IMG/VR virus record: IMGVR_UViG_3300044837_000096
Location: 1 to 27,457 of that record
Strand: one strand, 5' to 3'
Origin: a virus
DNA length: 27,457 nucleotides
The position numbers and the translations under genes were made by a program. The number at the start of each line of letters is the position of its first letter. The stretch's first letter is position 1. A model generated the notes under the pieces. The model saw only the letters and a list, made by a program, of their open reading frames with translations. It was not told the origin of the DNA and did no database searches. Below, one piece after another: positions 15,173 to 22,787 of this stretch.

Positions 15173-16393
15173 TTAAGGGCTTGTATAAGTTTGTAGAACG
15201 CCGCAAGCGCTCGGTTGTACGTTGAAGCAGTTAAAGAAATGTCGGATGCGGATTTCAAACGCATCAACACCGCTTTGTGCAATGTATGGAGTGCCTTGTT
15301 CATCAGCAGTTTCCATTTCACACAATACAGCTTTTTCCCAAACGCTATCTGGTAGTAAAAAGATACGAGTCGGGCAGTCTTTATCTGCAACAACTGGGCA
15401 TCCGTTCCACTCCAAATAATATTCAGAATCCTTCGCAAAACCACCGTCACCTTTTACGCCTTGACCTACGTTTACATAACGCTTGTCTACGGTTAAAAGT
15501 TTTTGGTAGAAACGACGAGATTGATAATCTGAATACCAAGTTTTAATCTTAGCACCGCCACGTTGTTCAGCAGCATTTTGCACACCTTGAATTGCATCAA
15601 GAGTAAGCTGACCGTTTAGTGTAGTGACGTTACCTTGATATGCTTGGTAGAGAGAGCGATCAATCCCAAAGATCGAGCCAGTGCCGCCATCTAAAGCAGT
15701 CAACAAACCTTGAACTTCGTTATTAAACGATCCGCTACGCACGATAATATCATTGGCTGTTGCTGTAACCGCAGGACTCACTGTTAATGTAACAGTAGAA
15801 TCATTCGGCGTACCTGAAACAGCTGTCACCGTAACCGAGCTTTGTGTAAGCGCGCTACCGGTGTAGATATCAAACACTAAACCCACATCAACGAACTTCA
15901 TCGCTGGCTCTGTATCTTCGCGACCTTTAATCACGATAGATGTAGATCCGGCAACGGTCGTATTGATACGAGCGATGTCTGAAGTACCATCCCAAGACAA
16001 TTGGCGATTCTCATCAGATTTTAAATCCTTCATACCCATTTCCATTTCATATTGGAACTGACGTACGAAAGAACCTTTATCGTTCTGAGAAGCTTTGATC
16101 ATCTGGCCAGTCAAACCGAAACGAAGGTAATTAAGCTTAGCTAGAATTGTAGCCTGCGCTCCACCTTGAGTGCCGATTGAAGGTAAGTTACCACCGTCAC
16201 TTGTCGCGCCAATACCTTGGTTACGACGAAGACGGAGTGGACGTTGTACTTGCGAACCGGCCCAAGAATATTTCATCTTGTCAGCGGCGCGATAGATATC
16301 AACGTCTTCATTTAAATTGTCCACGATTGGACCTTTGTAGAAATTCATCAAGTTATAAACTGACGAACTTGTATTTGCGAATATATTAGCCAT
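15173..16393 (-). CDS. Major capsid protein, HK97-fold type
   Basis: The 406-residue length, position right after a scaffold gene, and composition fit an HK97-fold capsid protein. The N-terminal arm (residues 1-50) and spine-like segment (FVRQFQYEMEMGMKDLKSDE, about 108-127) precede an Ile/Thr/Val-rich stretch at about 165-220 (for example VTVTAVSGTPNDSTVTLTVS), which could be an insertion domain. The segment KTWYSDYQSRRFYQKLLTVD (about 283-302) and the end GVDAFEIRIRHFFNCF look like the P-domain. The start ATG 16393 has AGGAG upstream with good spacing, consistent with high expression. No protease gene was seen nearby and no cleavage site is obvious. Confidence 0.85.
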   Translation of the reverse strand: MANIFANTSSSVYNLMNFYKGPIVDNLNEDVDIYRAADKMKYSWAGSQVQRPLRLRRNQGIGATSDGGNLPSIGTQGGAQATILAKLNYLRFGLTGQMIKASQNDKGSFVRQFQYEMEMGMKDLKSDENRQLSWDGTSDIARINTTVAGSTSIVIKGREDTEPAMKFVDVGLVFDIYTGSALTQSSVTVTAVSGTPNDSTVTLTVSPAVTATANDIIVRSGSFNNEVQGLLTALDGGTGSIFGIDRSLYQAYQGNVTTLNGQLTLDAIQGVQNAAEQRGGAKIKTWYSDYQSRRFYQKLLTVDKRYVNVGQGVKGDGGFAKDSEYYLEWNGCPVVADKDCPTRIFLLPDSVWEKAVLCEMETADEQGTPYIAQSGVDAFEIRIRHFFNCFNVQPSACGVLQTYTSP

Positions 16394-16414
16394 CCTTGAC
16401 TCCTATAAAATTAG

Positions 16415-17311
16415 TTAATTAATTGCCCCTCGCAGGATTTCATCAGCAACATTTTTCAGTGCGATTTTTCCTGGAGCAGCGCCCGGAGTACCACCACCGC
16501 GACCAGTATCGGCAGCGACTTGGTTAGTATTACGAGCTTGTTTTGCTTGTTCTTTGTTCCATTGGTTAAATTGCTTCACTAGATTATCGTGTGACGCTTT
16601 AAAAAACGGCTCCATAAACTGTTCGTTAAGATCCTTCGGTGACACTTTCTGTCCGGTCTCTTGTTCAATTTGTCGGATTTTATTCTCGGCATATCCATAC
16701 GCTGAGAACGCATCCGCCTTAGGATATTTTTTAATCAAGTTCGTTTCGAATGTCTGAAGGTTTGCCTCTAGAGCTTGTTCTTGCGCTGCGATTTTCTCTC
16801 GACTTGTTTCATCGATAAATTGATCGTAGCGATTAAAACGGTCCATTAATTCTGGTGGTAGCTGGCCCGGTTGTGGCGCTGGAGCTTGTTGGGCGCTATC
16901 CATAACATACTTTAAATAAGCATGATATTGAGCAGGGTAGAGCCGTTTAAATTCCGACGCTAATGCAGGGTTTGCTTTAACCTTATCAAGATCGGCAGCT
17001 AGATTAGCGTTGTACTTACGCTCAGTAGCTACTTCTTGAGTTTTCTTTGTGTAGTCAGCTTGTCTCATGATTGATTTTTGTAAATCATCAATCGACATTT
17101 TCTGACCGTTGATAGTTACTTCCTTGTACTTCGACAAATCCGCAACGGCTTGAAGCTGGGCGGGTGTTTGTTCTGCACCTTTAGTTTCTATCGGTAACTC
17201 TCCACTCACGCCATCAGTCGGTGCGGGATGACCATCAGACGTATCTGTGGTGCCCGCATCGGTATTCATAGCATCTAGTGCTTCATTACTTAGATCTGGA
17301 AATTCTGCCAT
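16415..17311 (-). CDS. Capsid scaffolding protein
   Basis: This 298-residue protein is acidic at the N-terminus and predominantly helical. It contains VTINGQKMSIDDLQKSIMRQ at about residues 65-84 followed by ADYTKKTQEV, a motif common in phage scaffold proteins coded before the capsid gene. A Pro/Gln-rich break at about 142-153 (APAPQPGQLPP) separates a second helical region from a Gly-rich linker (GRGGGTPGAAPG) and a short C-terminal helix, which in known scaffolds binds the capsid protein. The start ATG 17311 has AAGAAAGAG upstream. Confidence 0.82.
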   Translation of the reverse strand: MAEFPDLSNEALDAMNTDAGTTDTSDGHPAPTDGVSGELPIETKGAEQTPAQLQAVADLSKYKEVTINGQKMSIDDLQKSIMRQADYTKKTQEVATERKYNANLAADLDKVKANPALASEFKRLYPAQYHAYLKYVMDSAQQAPAPQPGQLPPELMDRFNRYDQFIDETSREKIAAQEQALEANLQTFETNLIKKYPKADAFSAYGYAENKIRQIEQETGQKVSPKDLNEQFMEPFFKASHDNLVKQFNQWNKEQAKQARNTNQVAADTGRGGGTPGAAPGKIALKNVADEILRGAIN

Positions 17312-17323
17312 AAAGTTTTTCTC

Positions 17324-17335
17324 TTTCTTAAGAAA
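17324..17335. repeat. 12-bp perfect palindrome before the scaffold gene
   Basis: The sequence tttcttaagaaa is a perfect palindrome in the 50-bp gap between the 107-residue gene and the scaffold gene. It overlaps the purine-rich ribosome binding stretch of the scaffold gene. It might be a regulatory site or simply an AT-rich coincidence; no partner copy was seen at other gene junctions. Confidence 0.3.
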
Positions 17336-17361
17336 AGTGTTTTATGTATTAATTCTTAAAA

Positions 17362-17685
17362 TTACTTAACTTTCAATTTGTTCTTCATAATGTTCATTCT
17401 AACGGCGTTGCCTAACCCTCTTGGTTTTGCTCCGCTTGCTAGTTGTTTCGACGTTTCGGCTTCAGCTCCGCCCATCATTTCGTCAGTCAATTGCGCATCG
17501 TCTGGTGGGGCATTGGGATCGTTCGGGTCTTGTGGCGGCATCATTGGGCCTTTTAATTCTGGCTTATCAACTTCTAATAGAGCGGGCGCAGAGTCTTCTT
17601 TTTTTAAGTCCTCTTGCACTTTATCGCCCTGATCTTGACCAACTAAAATCTTAATCGTTAAAGCTTTCTGTCTATTTTCGAACAT
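17362..17685 (-). CDS. Hypothetical Pro/Asp-rich protein between portal and scaffold
   Basis: The 107-residue product is not recognised. It has an acidic, proline-rich middle (LKGPMMPPQDPNDPNAPPDD) and a basic end (MNIMKNKLKVK). Its start ATG shares one base with the portal stop (TAATG at 17684-17688), and the portal C-terminus is also Pro/Met-rich, so the two low-complexity ends are adjacent in the genome. It is likely disordered and may act in head assembly with the portal or scaffold. No enzyme motif is seen. Confidence 0.6.
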   Translation of the reverse strand: MFENRQKALTIKILVGQDQGDKVQEDLKKEDSAPALLEVDKPELKGPMMPPQDPNDPNAPPDDAQLTDEMMGGAEAETSKQLASGAKPRGLGNAVRMNIMKNKLKVK

Positions 17686-19673
17686 TACATTGCCCCTTCC
17701 ATGGGTGGCGGCATCGGCGGTGCTCCGGGAGGTGGCGGCATACCGCCCATGTCTTGACCTTCTGGTGGCATCATCGGAGCCGGTGGCATTAAGAACATTT
17801 TGTGCTGTTGAATATCGTTTACTAAAATTAATTGTACTTCAGGTGGATACTGAGTGAACTTCAACGTCTTGCGAAGTCGGTTCTTCTTCTCGAAATGCAT
17901 TTGATGATTATCGTCTGGATGAATTAAAGGAGTAGACCCTTGTTCAATCTCTTTAACTGTTCTCTCTACTTGGGCACTGTCAATCGCTAGGTCTTCCCAT
18001 ACGTTTTGAATATCGCCAAACTCCATATCCTCTAGAGTTTTAGCCTTCACTGCAGGGTCCATTTGATCGCCTAAAAGACCTTGAGAGAACAAATTCATAA
18101 TATCGTTACGCTTGACTGATTTAGAACCAGGTAAAGTTGAACCTTTAATTACAATCACGTCAGGACTTGGCGGGATCTTATCGCCAGTCACTTCTGTGAA
18201 TGAATACTCACCACCTTGGCCAGTCTCTTTAACTGTGCGAGGCTGAGTGTAGAATTTGTGAGTGAATTTGAGAACAATACGACCGACATCAGCATGGCTA
18301 TTTTCATTCGATTCAACGACCGTACCAATACGAGTGTCATCTTGTTCAACGAGTAGCTGCATTCCGATAGCTGGAATATCTGAAGAAGGCGCTTGGCCTT
18401 TAGACGGTTCGCCAATACCAACAATCTCAGAGAATGACGCCATTAGATTAGCGTCTTCTTGAAATGCGTACTGAGGTAACTGCGGCATTACTACCGACTT
18501 AGGCATCTCACTCTCAGGGACTTGATTATATTCTAGAACTTCGGTCGTATCGTTTAACGCCTCTTCGTTCATGCCGTGACCTTTAGCCGCGACAAACTTC
18601 ATATTTAAAGCTTTTTTAATATACTCAGACTTCTTACGAAGAATGACATTCATCTGATCCTGTAAAGGACGCATATGAGTAATAAGAGACTCAGACAGAA
18701 ACTTACCACCCACCTTAACGTCATCGAATTTAACAAAGGGTATTTCGTCGACTGGTAGAGGTTTATAAGCGAGCAAGATATTGTTAGCAGTAATAATAAG
18801 TCTACCATTTGGGAATTTCTTTGAAGGTCGTTCATATAAAGCACACTCAATTGCTGAATTCTTCTGCGCTTGCTGGCTTGTCGTTGTACCAGCTTTATTA
18901 GTCATCGAGTTAATGCGTAATAGATTTTGAATATTAGATAAATAAGCATCCTCTGGTTTTACTTCCGCACCACGCTCGTAGTTATCTCTGAAATATGAAA
19001 GCGGTCTGAGGCGTGTGTGGAGTAACCATCTTGCATCGTCCATACGTTTAGCTAATGGATCGACGAATATCTCTAAAGGTGAGATGACATCAATATATAC
19101 ATCGCCCTCAGACTGTTGCTTCTGCGCACCCTGATCGTCGGTGTAATAGATCTTCTTGCCCTTATCTGGGTCCCAACCTATTTTCATCCAACCAACACCT
19201 GCTTGCTGCATCCACATGGTGTTCTCAATGCGCTTCTCGCTATACCGCTCGCGGTCCATAACATTTACTAGAACCTTAAGCGAAATGCGTGCGGCTTCTT
19301 TGTCTTCTTCACTTGGACTTTCGGGCCTAACGTCATACTTAGGAGCGTTCTTACATAACCTAGCCAATCGATTTTGAATTGAAGGCAAGATCATATTCTT
19401 ATGCACACGTCCACGAGAAGGTGAAGCTGCGGCACCTGAATATGAACGAAACATTCTGTTCTTAGGATCGAAGTAAACCGAATCGTAACCTAGTAGATAA
19501 GCAGTATTGGTAACAACTGAAGACTCAAACGCCATGCGAGACGTATCAGTGCGACCCTCTTCAAGACGTGAGCGCACGAAAGCAACAATCTTGCTCTCAT
19601 CCAACTTCGGAGCTTGAGGCCCCTCTTGCTTACCGCCAAAGAGTAAATCTCCAGCAGCTTTGATGAAATCCAT
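17685..19673 (-). CDS. Portal protein
   Basis: The 662-residue product lies between the terminase and the scaffold genes, the usual place for a portal. Residues 75-125 (FRSYSGAAASPSRGRVHKNM, then IQNRLARLCKNAPKYDVRPE) and about 190-222 (GDVYIDVISPLEIFVDP, then MDDARWLLHTR) are typical of large podovirus portals. A helical region of Glu/Asp/Lys-rich sequence follows. The last 35 residues are Pro/Met/Gly-rich (PPEGQDMGGMPPPPGAPPMP), probably disordered. The start ATG 19673 has GGAGTGAA upstream. Portal dodecamers form the head's DNA entry channel and the docking site for the terminase. Confidence 0.9.
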   Translation of the reverse strand: MDFIKAAGDLLFGGKQEGPQAPKLDESKIVAFVRSRLEEGRTDTSRMAFESSVVTNTAYLLGYDSVYFDPKNRMFRSYSGAAASPSRGRVHKNMILPSIQNRLARLCKNAPKYDVRPESPSEEDKEAARISLKVLVNVMDRERYSEKRIENTMWMQQAGVGWMKIGWDPDKGKKIYYTDDQGAQKQQSEGDVYIDVISPLEIFVDPLAKRMDDARWLLHTRLRPLSYFRDNYERGAEVKPEDAYLSNIQNLLRINSMTNKAGTTTSQQAQKNSAIECALYERPSKKFPNGRLIITANNILLAYKPLPVDEIPFVKFDDVKVGGKFLSESLITHMRPLQDQMNVILRKKSEYIKKALNMKFVAAKGHGMNEEALNDTTEVLEYNQVPESEMPKSVVMPQLPQYAFQEDANLMASFSEIVGIGEPSKGQAPSSDIPAIGMQLLVEQDDTRIGTVVESNENSHADVGRIVLKFTHKFYTQPRTVKETGQGGEYSFTEVTGDKIPPSPDVIVIKGSTLPGSKSVKRNDIMNLFSQGLLGDQMDPAVKAKTLEDMEFGDIQNVWEDLAIDSAQVERTVKEIEQGSTPLIHPDDNHQMHFEKKNRLRKTLKFTQYPPEVQLILVNDIQQHKMFLMPPAPMMPPEGQDMGGMPPPPGAPPMPPPMEGAM

Positions 19674-19687
19674 TTCACTCCGAAAAA

Positions 19688-19906
19688 TTACATGAATTCA
19701 GTCATTGAACTCATATCGTCTATAGCAAAATTATCTTTCTTAACTGTGGCCTTCGGTTTATCGGTTGTCACGCTGGCCGCTTGATACTCAAAAAAATTCC
19801 TAGACATTAGTTTGTTAACTAAAGTTTGCGAATGCCATGCCCAATATAAGTTTGAAGCCATAAACATTAAACCCAAGACAAGTACTACGAATTCAGTTTC
19901 GGTCAT
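19688..19906 (-). CDS. Small membrane protein between terminase and portal
   Basis: This 72-residue protein has one N-terminal membrane segment at about residues 6-25 (FVVLVLGLMFMASNLYWAWH), then a polar tail (VTTDKPKATVKKDNFAIDDM). I do not recognise a family. It is joined to the upstream gene by an ATGA overlap (19903-19906) and lies 15 bases from the portal start. Together with the two hydrophobic ORFs in 22214-22431, it makes the packaging block unusually rich in small membrane proteins. Confidence 0.6.
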   Translation of the reverse strand: MTETEFVVLVLGLMFMASNLYWAWHSQTLVNKLMSRNFFEYQAASVTTDKPKATVKKDNFAIDDMSSMTEFM

Positions 19907-20454
19907 TTCGCCTGACCAATCATCATCTCCCCATCTTTAGGGAACATGATCTGCTCAATCGTCAAACGCTCAGTCTTCGCAATCTCTTCAGCCATTCCGG
20001 CCTTACAAAGTCTTACATTCTTATAAATCATGTATCCGTTATGCGGGAATTTACCGCCACACAAATGAGCGATCAGACGTTCGTCACACTCTAACCATGC
20101 ACCGTCTGTAGCTCCAGACTCTTTCAAAGCTGCCAAAGCAATAGCCACATTACCGTCTAGCGCCATTAATTCTTCATTCAGTTTAATCCGATCAGCGAGA
20201 GTCTCTGCCGATGGCGTACGAACGGACTTCAATGAACTTACGGAAACTGCTCCACGCGATTCTACTAATGCCGACTCTTTGTCTGATGATGGGCCTGTAT
20301 GTGCTGCTAGTGGGCTGCCCTCTGCTATTCGTGTGGCTAATTGTTCAGCTTCTGCTAACACACTTTCAGTAGTCTTCGGTTTGGGACCTGGCTTTTTGCG
20401 TAAGACTTCTGATGAATGCGCTTTCGTATCCTGGGTCATTGGGGTGTCTGACAA
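19903..20454 (-). CDS. Hypothetical protein overlapping the terminase nuclease gene
   Basis: This 183-residue product is unrecognised. It starts at TTG 20454, preceded by AGAGG, so its first 89 nt overlap the terminase nuclease gene in another frame; an ATG at 20439 is the alternative. Residues about 17-30 are basic with an AT-hook-like stretch (VLRKKPGPKPKTT), then Ala/Glu/Ser-rich sequence and a mixed C-terminal domain (DERLIAHLCGGKFPHNGYMI). The stop overlaps the next gene by ATGA. A DNA-contact role in packaging is possible but speculative. Confidence 0.6.
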   Translation of the reverse strand: MSDTPMTQDTKAHSSEVLRKKPGPKPKTTESVLAEAEQLATRIAEGSPLAAHTGPSSDKESALVESRGAVSVSSLKSVRTPSAETLADRIKLNEELMALDGNVAIALAALKESGATDGAWLECDERLIAHLCGGKFPHNGYMIYKNVRLCKAGMAEEIAKTERLTIEQIMFPKDGEMMIGQAK

Positions 20455-21184
20455 CTTGAACCTCTTTCGGTTTGTCTGGATAAAATACTATGTCTTCAAT
20501 TGAACTAAGTGCGTCTAGCAGGTCATCATGCGCTCCGCGCGGGAATGATTTATATTCTAATAACAAATCATCCAGACCTTGGCTCAAGAAAATTTTGCCG
20601 AATTCAAATCTAGGAATCAAGCTCCGAATCCTGGCCCCTTTAGAATTGTCTGATTTTAATCCGCCATCGGTCGTGAACGACGCCCGCTTAATACCTTTAA
20701 GTGGAATGATCTTATTCCTTCTTAACATCTCTTCGGCGATAAATTGCTTAAGCGCAGATTGATAAGCGACTTCTTCTATGCCAACGGCTTGAGGCTTTAG
20801 GTCGTCATAGAGTTTAAATATCCAAGATAGAGTTTCTGTTGCCGTGATGCGTTGACGGCGTGCCATTGTAACATACCAGTTTTTATCTGGATCAACTCTC
20901 ACAACTACCGAAGCCGTATAATCAGCACCGTCATTTAATGAGATCGCTGGATCGATGAATATAAAAGTGTAATAAACTGGTGGAAGAAAGTCGTAGTACT
21001 TAATCCAACCTTGCTTAAAGTCTTGGTCTTCGTCTGGGACTGTAATATTTAAATAATTATTACTGAATTTATAAACGCCTTGGGATCTGCGTAATTCATC
21101 TAGCTTAGATTGAGATAAAACTTCTGGGAAGAATAACGATAGATCGTCGTTATAAGCTCCCGAATAAACTATGTCCCATTTCAT
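20366..21184 (-). CDS. terL: Large terminase, C-terminal nuclease domain as a separate ORF
   Basis: The 272 residues correspond to the second half of a large terminase. Residues 17-66 match the linker that normally follows the ATPase (SLFFPEVLSQSKLDELRRSQ, then YLNITVPDEDQDF). The RNase-H-like nuclease follows with its acidic triad: Asp78 in FIDPA, Glu137/138 in VGIEEVAY, and Asp220/221 in HDDLLDAL. It lacks a Walker motif of its own. The ATPase half is encoded at 21493-22224, with a 102-residue ORF between. The start ATG 21184 shares a base with the upstream stop (TAATG). The two halves must associate for headful-type or site-specific packaging; this is inference. Confidence 0.88.
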   Translation of the reverse strand: MKWDIVYSGAYNDDLSLFFPEVLSQSKLDELRRSQGVYKFSNNYLNITVPDEDQDFKQGWIKYYDFLPPVYYTFIFIDPAISLNDGADYTASVVVRVDPDKNWYVTMARRQRITATETLSWIFKLYDDLKPQAVGIEEVAYQSALKQFIAEEMLRRNKIIPLKGIKRASFTTDGGLKSDNSKGARIRSLIPRFEFGKIFLSQGLDDLLLEYKSFPRGAHDDLLDALSSIEDIVFYPDKPKEVQVVRHPNDPGYESAFIRSLTQKARSQTEDY

Positions 21185-21492
21185 TAATAAGGAATAAAGC
21201 TTGAGCCTGCAAACCCGTCAGACAGTTTCTTCATAATGTAAGCAGTACCTAAACCAGCGAATTGAAAATTACCAGTACCGATAGACATTGGAGTATTAGT
21301 TAGTAGAGCGCCGGTAGCGATCAAACTACCAGACACTGCGAAAGTGCCGCCAGAGATATAAAGAGTACCGCCAACAGCAGTGATGACCATATCTATAACC
21401 GATGGTCCGGCAGACAAACCAAGAATAGTACTAGCGCCGCCAGCGAGAACAGCGGTTGTCACGCCATAGCTTTGAAATTCATTACGAGACAT
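21184..21492 (-). CDS. Structural-type ORF inserted between the terminase halves
   Basis: This 102-residue product is beta-rich and Gly/Thr/Ser/Ala-rich (VGGTLYISGGTFAVSGSLIA, then GTGNFQFAGLGTAYIMKKLS, ending FAGSSFIPY). The style resembles small phage virion surface proteins, not a homing endonuclease, intein or terminase part. It starts at ATG 21492 directly after the ATPase ORF stop (TAG), in the same frame, with an AGGGG site in that ORF's last codons. It ends at TAATG, overlapping the nuclease start. An imperfect 15-bp repeat (12 of 15 identical) flanks it (21193-21207 and 21503-21517). Its job is unknown. Confidence 0.65.
   Translation of the reverse strand: MSRNEFQSYGVTTAVLAGGASTILGLSAGPSVIDMVITAVGGTLYISGGTFAVSGSLIATGALLTNTPMSIGTGNFQFAGLGTAYIMKKLSDGFAGSSFIPY
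21193..21207. repeat. Imperfect 15-bp direct repeat at terminase insert (copy 1)
   Basis: The + strand sequence aataaagcttgagcc matches aataagccttgaggc at 21503-21517 at 12 of 15 positions, in the same orientation. The two copies lie at the two ends of the ORF inserted between the terminase halves. They could be a trace of an insertion or recombination event. They are short and imperfect, and one copy is at the coding end of each adjoining gene. Confidence 0.35.
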
Positions 21493-22224
21493 CTAAACCC
21501 CTAATAAGCCTTGAGGCTCCAAAGAATAAACACCCATATCTTTCGGTAGTTTCTTTAAATGATCAACCGATTTTATTCCTAGCTCGTTCTTCAAGACCCA
21601 CCCAATAAGATCATCGTCGGAATAACGCGTTCCAACAATCACGTATGTGCCGGTCGGTGAGAGAATAGATTGATTGTATTGAAAGTGATTTACCACATTC
21701 TGTCGGCCTTCATGCGTGATCGAGTTACCCGGAGTATTTAAATCATCACCAATGATCACGTCATAATGCTGTGAGGTTTTCTGTGCACCAATACCCGATG
21801 CAGTGACTGACGCTTCTTTAATTACTTTATCTCTTGGTTTAATAGTTAGCTCTGACTCTGACCAAGTGTTACTAGACCAATCGCCAAAGATACGCGTGAA
21901 TGTTTCACTCTCTAAGTGCTGTCTAATCTCTCGAACGAACTTCGCGCTATTTGTGTAAATCTCTGAATCGATTAGAATTCTTAAATTTGGATTGTTCATT
22001 AAAAGCCAAATTGGATAAGCCACAGAACAAAGTGAGCTTTTGAATGTTCCACGTGGCACACATATCAGCTTACGTTTCGTCTCAGACTCTAACGCTGTGA
22101 TAATAGACTTGTGCGTTCGTTCAGTTATGTCCCGATAGCCCAATAGGTTTTGAGCTGTGTGGAATAGAGAGTCTCTATAGCACTCTTGAACCATCTCTTT
22201 AAGAGCGCGTTCTTCATTTTGCAC
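21493..22224 (-). CDS. terL: Large terminase, N-terminal ATPase domain as a separate ORF
   Basis: The 243 residues hold the packaging motor ATPase: Walker A CVPRGTFKSS (residues 55-64, Lys62), Walker B YDVIIGDD (154-161) with its acidic pair, and coupling motif VIVGTRYSDDDL (195-206). The ORF ends at TAG 37 residues after the motif III, in the linker before the nuclease domain, so this is a full ATPase but only half of a normal terminase. The start at GTG 22224 has no clear ribosome site; it overlaps the short hydrophobic ORF upstream by 11 nt and may rely on coupling. ATG 22194 is another possible start. The nuclease half is at 20366-21184. Confidence 0.9.
   Translation of the reverse strand: MQNEERALKEMVQECYRDSLFHTAQNLLGYRDITERTHKSIITALESETKRKLICVPRGTFKSSLCSVAYPIWLLMNNPNLRILIDSEIYTNSAKFVREIRQHLESETFTRIFGDWSSNTWSESELTIKPRDKVIKEASVTASGIGAQKTSQHYDVIIGDDLNTPGNSITHEGRQNVVNHFQYNQSILSPTGTYVIVGTRYSDDDLIGWVLKNELGIKSVDHLKKLPKDMGVYSLEPQGLLGV
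21503..21517. repeat. Imperfect 15-bp direct repeat at terminase insert (copy 2)
   Basis: This is the partner of the copy at 21193-21207 and lies in the last codons of the ATPase half of the terminase. The distance between copies is 310 bp, about the size of the inserted 102-residue ORF. Confidence 0.35.
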
Positions 22225-22345
22225 AAAAAACCACGTAAATGAATAAAATCAATTCGAAAGTCGTGGTCCATGGATCAGGGCGCAATGCAGCCAATATGGC
22301 GCATACAAGTAAAAAGATGGCCTGTCCGCGTCTGTGCTTTAACAA
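22214..22345 (-). CDS. Short hydrophobic ORF between terminase subunits (2 of 2)
   Basis: This 43-codon ORF is too short for most gene finders. It encodes two hydrophobic segments separated by a polar turn: GQAIFLLVCAILAAL (residues 7-21), RPDPWTT, then FELILFIYVVFCA (30-42). It has no ATG; the likely start is TTG 22345 (or 22351), without a strong ribosome site. It overlaps the preceding 30-residue ORF's stop and ends 11 nt inside the terminase ATPase gene. Two helices with a short turn suggest a small membrane protein. Confidence is limited by the weak start. Confidence 0.4.
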   Translation of the reverse strand: MLKHRRGQAIFLLVCAILAALRPDPWTTTFELILFIYVVFCAK

Positions 22346-22431
22346 ACGCAAGCACCATGAAGCATTATAGCAGCGAGTATCATGCCAAGCAGCAGTCCAA
22401 CAATGAGATTAACGCCTTCTTCTAAAGTCAT
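22339..22431 (-). CDS. Short membrane ORF between terminase subunits (1 of 2)
   Basis: A 30-residue ORF starts at ATG 22431, overlapping the terminase small-subunit stop by ATGA. After MTLEEG comes a single hydrophobic helix, VNLIVGLLLGMILAAIMLHG (residues 7-26), then ACVC. The clean start overlap and the evenly hydrophobic helix argue that it is a real microprotein. Function is unknown; a single helix with a short N-terminus could be a toxin-like or membrane-modulating peptide, but nothing shows this. Confidence 0.5.
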   Translation of the reverse strand: MTLEEGVNLIVGLLLGMILAAIMLHGACVC

Positions 22432-22787
22432 GGCTTTTTCATAATCGCTTTGTATTCGGCCTTGAGACGTTCAATCTCGTTTTGATCTGTCTTGTCTTCG
22501 AATTCGACTTTGTCTGGCACTTTACCGTGGATTCTCGCCAGTAGTGATTCTAAGCGCGTGGGGTCGCCACCACTAGAACCTTTAGCCATAATCGCTGCAA
22601 CGTATAGCTCTATCATTGGCGTCTCGCCTGGGGTCTTTAAGATCGATTCTAATTGAGCTTTAGTAAGCCATAGGAACTTGTAAATAATGGTTTCAAGTTG
22701 AACCTTGGTGAGACGTCTAATCGCTATCTGGCCTTCGGGGATTTCTCTACCTTTGGCCGCTTTATTCCCCTTCTTAAACTGAGGCAC
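22428..22787 (-). CDS. terS: Terminase small subunit
   Basis: I chose GTG 22787, which has AGGAG at good spacing and leaves a 14-nt overlap with the methyltransferase gene; a longer frame from 22817 has no such site. The 119-residue product begins with a basic segment (PQFKKGNKAAKGREIPEG) often seen at the start of small terminase-like proteins, then helical regions (QLETIIYKFLWLTKAQLESI and MIELYVAAIMAKGSSGGDPT), and LLARIHGKVPDKVEF, ending in a charged helix. In terminases the small subunit recognises the packaging site and regulates the motor. Position directly upstream of the large subunit supports this. Confidence 0.7.
   Translation of the reverse strand: MPQFKKGNKAAKGREIPEGQIAIRRLTKVQLETIIYKFLWLTKAQLESILKTPGETPMIELYVAAIMAKGSSGGDPTRLESLLARIHGKVPDKVEFEDKTDQNEIERLKAEYKAIMKKP

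Noticed and set aside
15139-15450. A 103-codon - strand frame within the capsid gene end
   Set aside because: It lies in another frame of the capsid gene's 3' part; the capsid frame has family features and this one does not.
21493-21495. Genetic recoding of TAG as a sense codon, suggested by the TAG at the end of the terminase ATPase half
   Set aside because: Other genes terminate normally and no pattern of in-frame TAGs inside recognised genes was seen; a local readthrough is possible but general recoding is not supported.
20366-22224. A homing endonuclease intron or intein as the cause of the split terminase
   Set aside because: No HNH, GIY-YIG or LAGLIDADG motif and no intein splice residues are visible in the intervening ORF; the intervening product looks structural.
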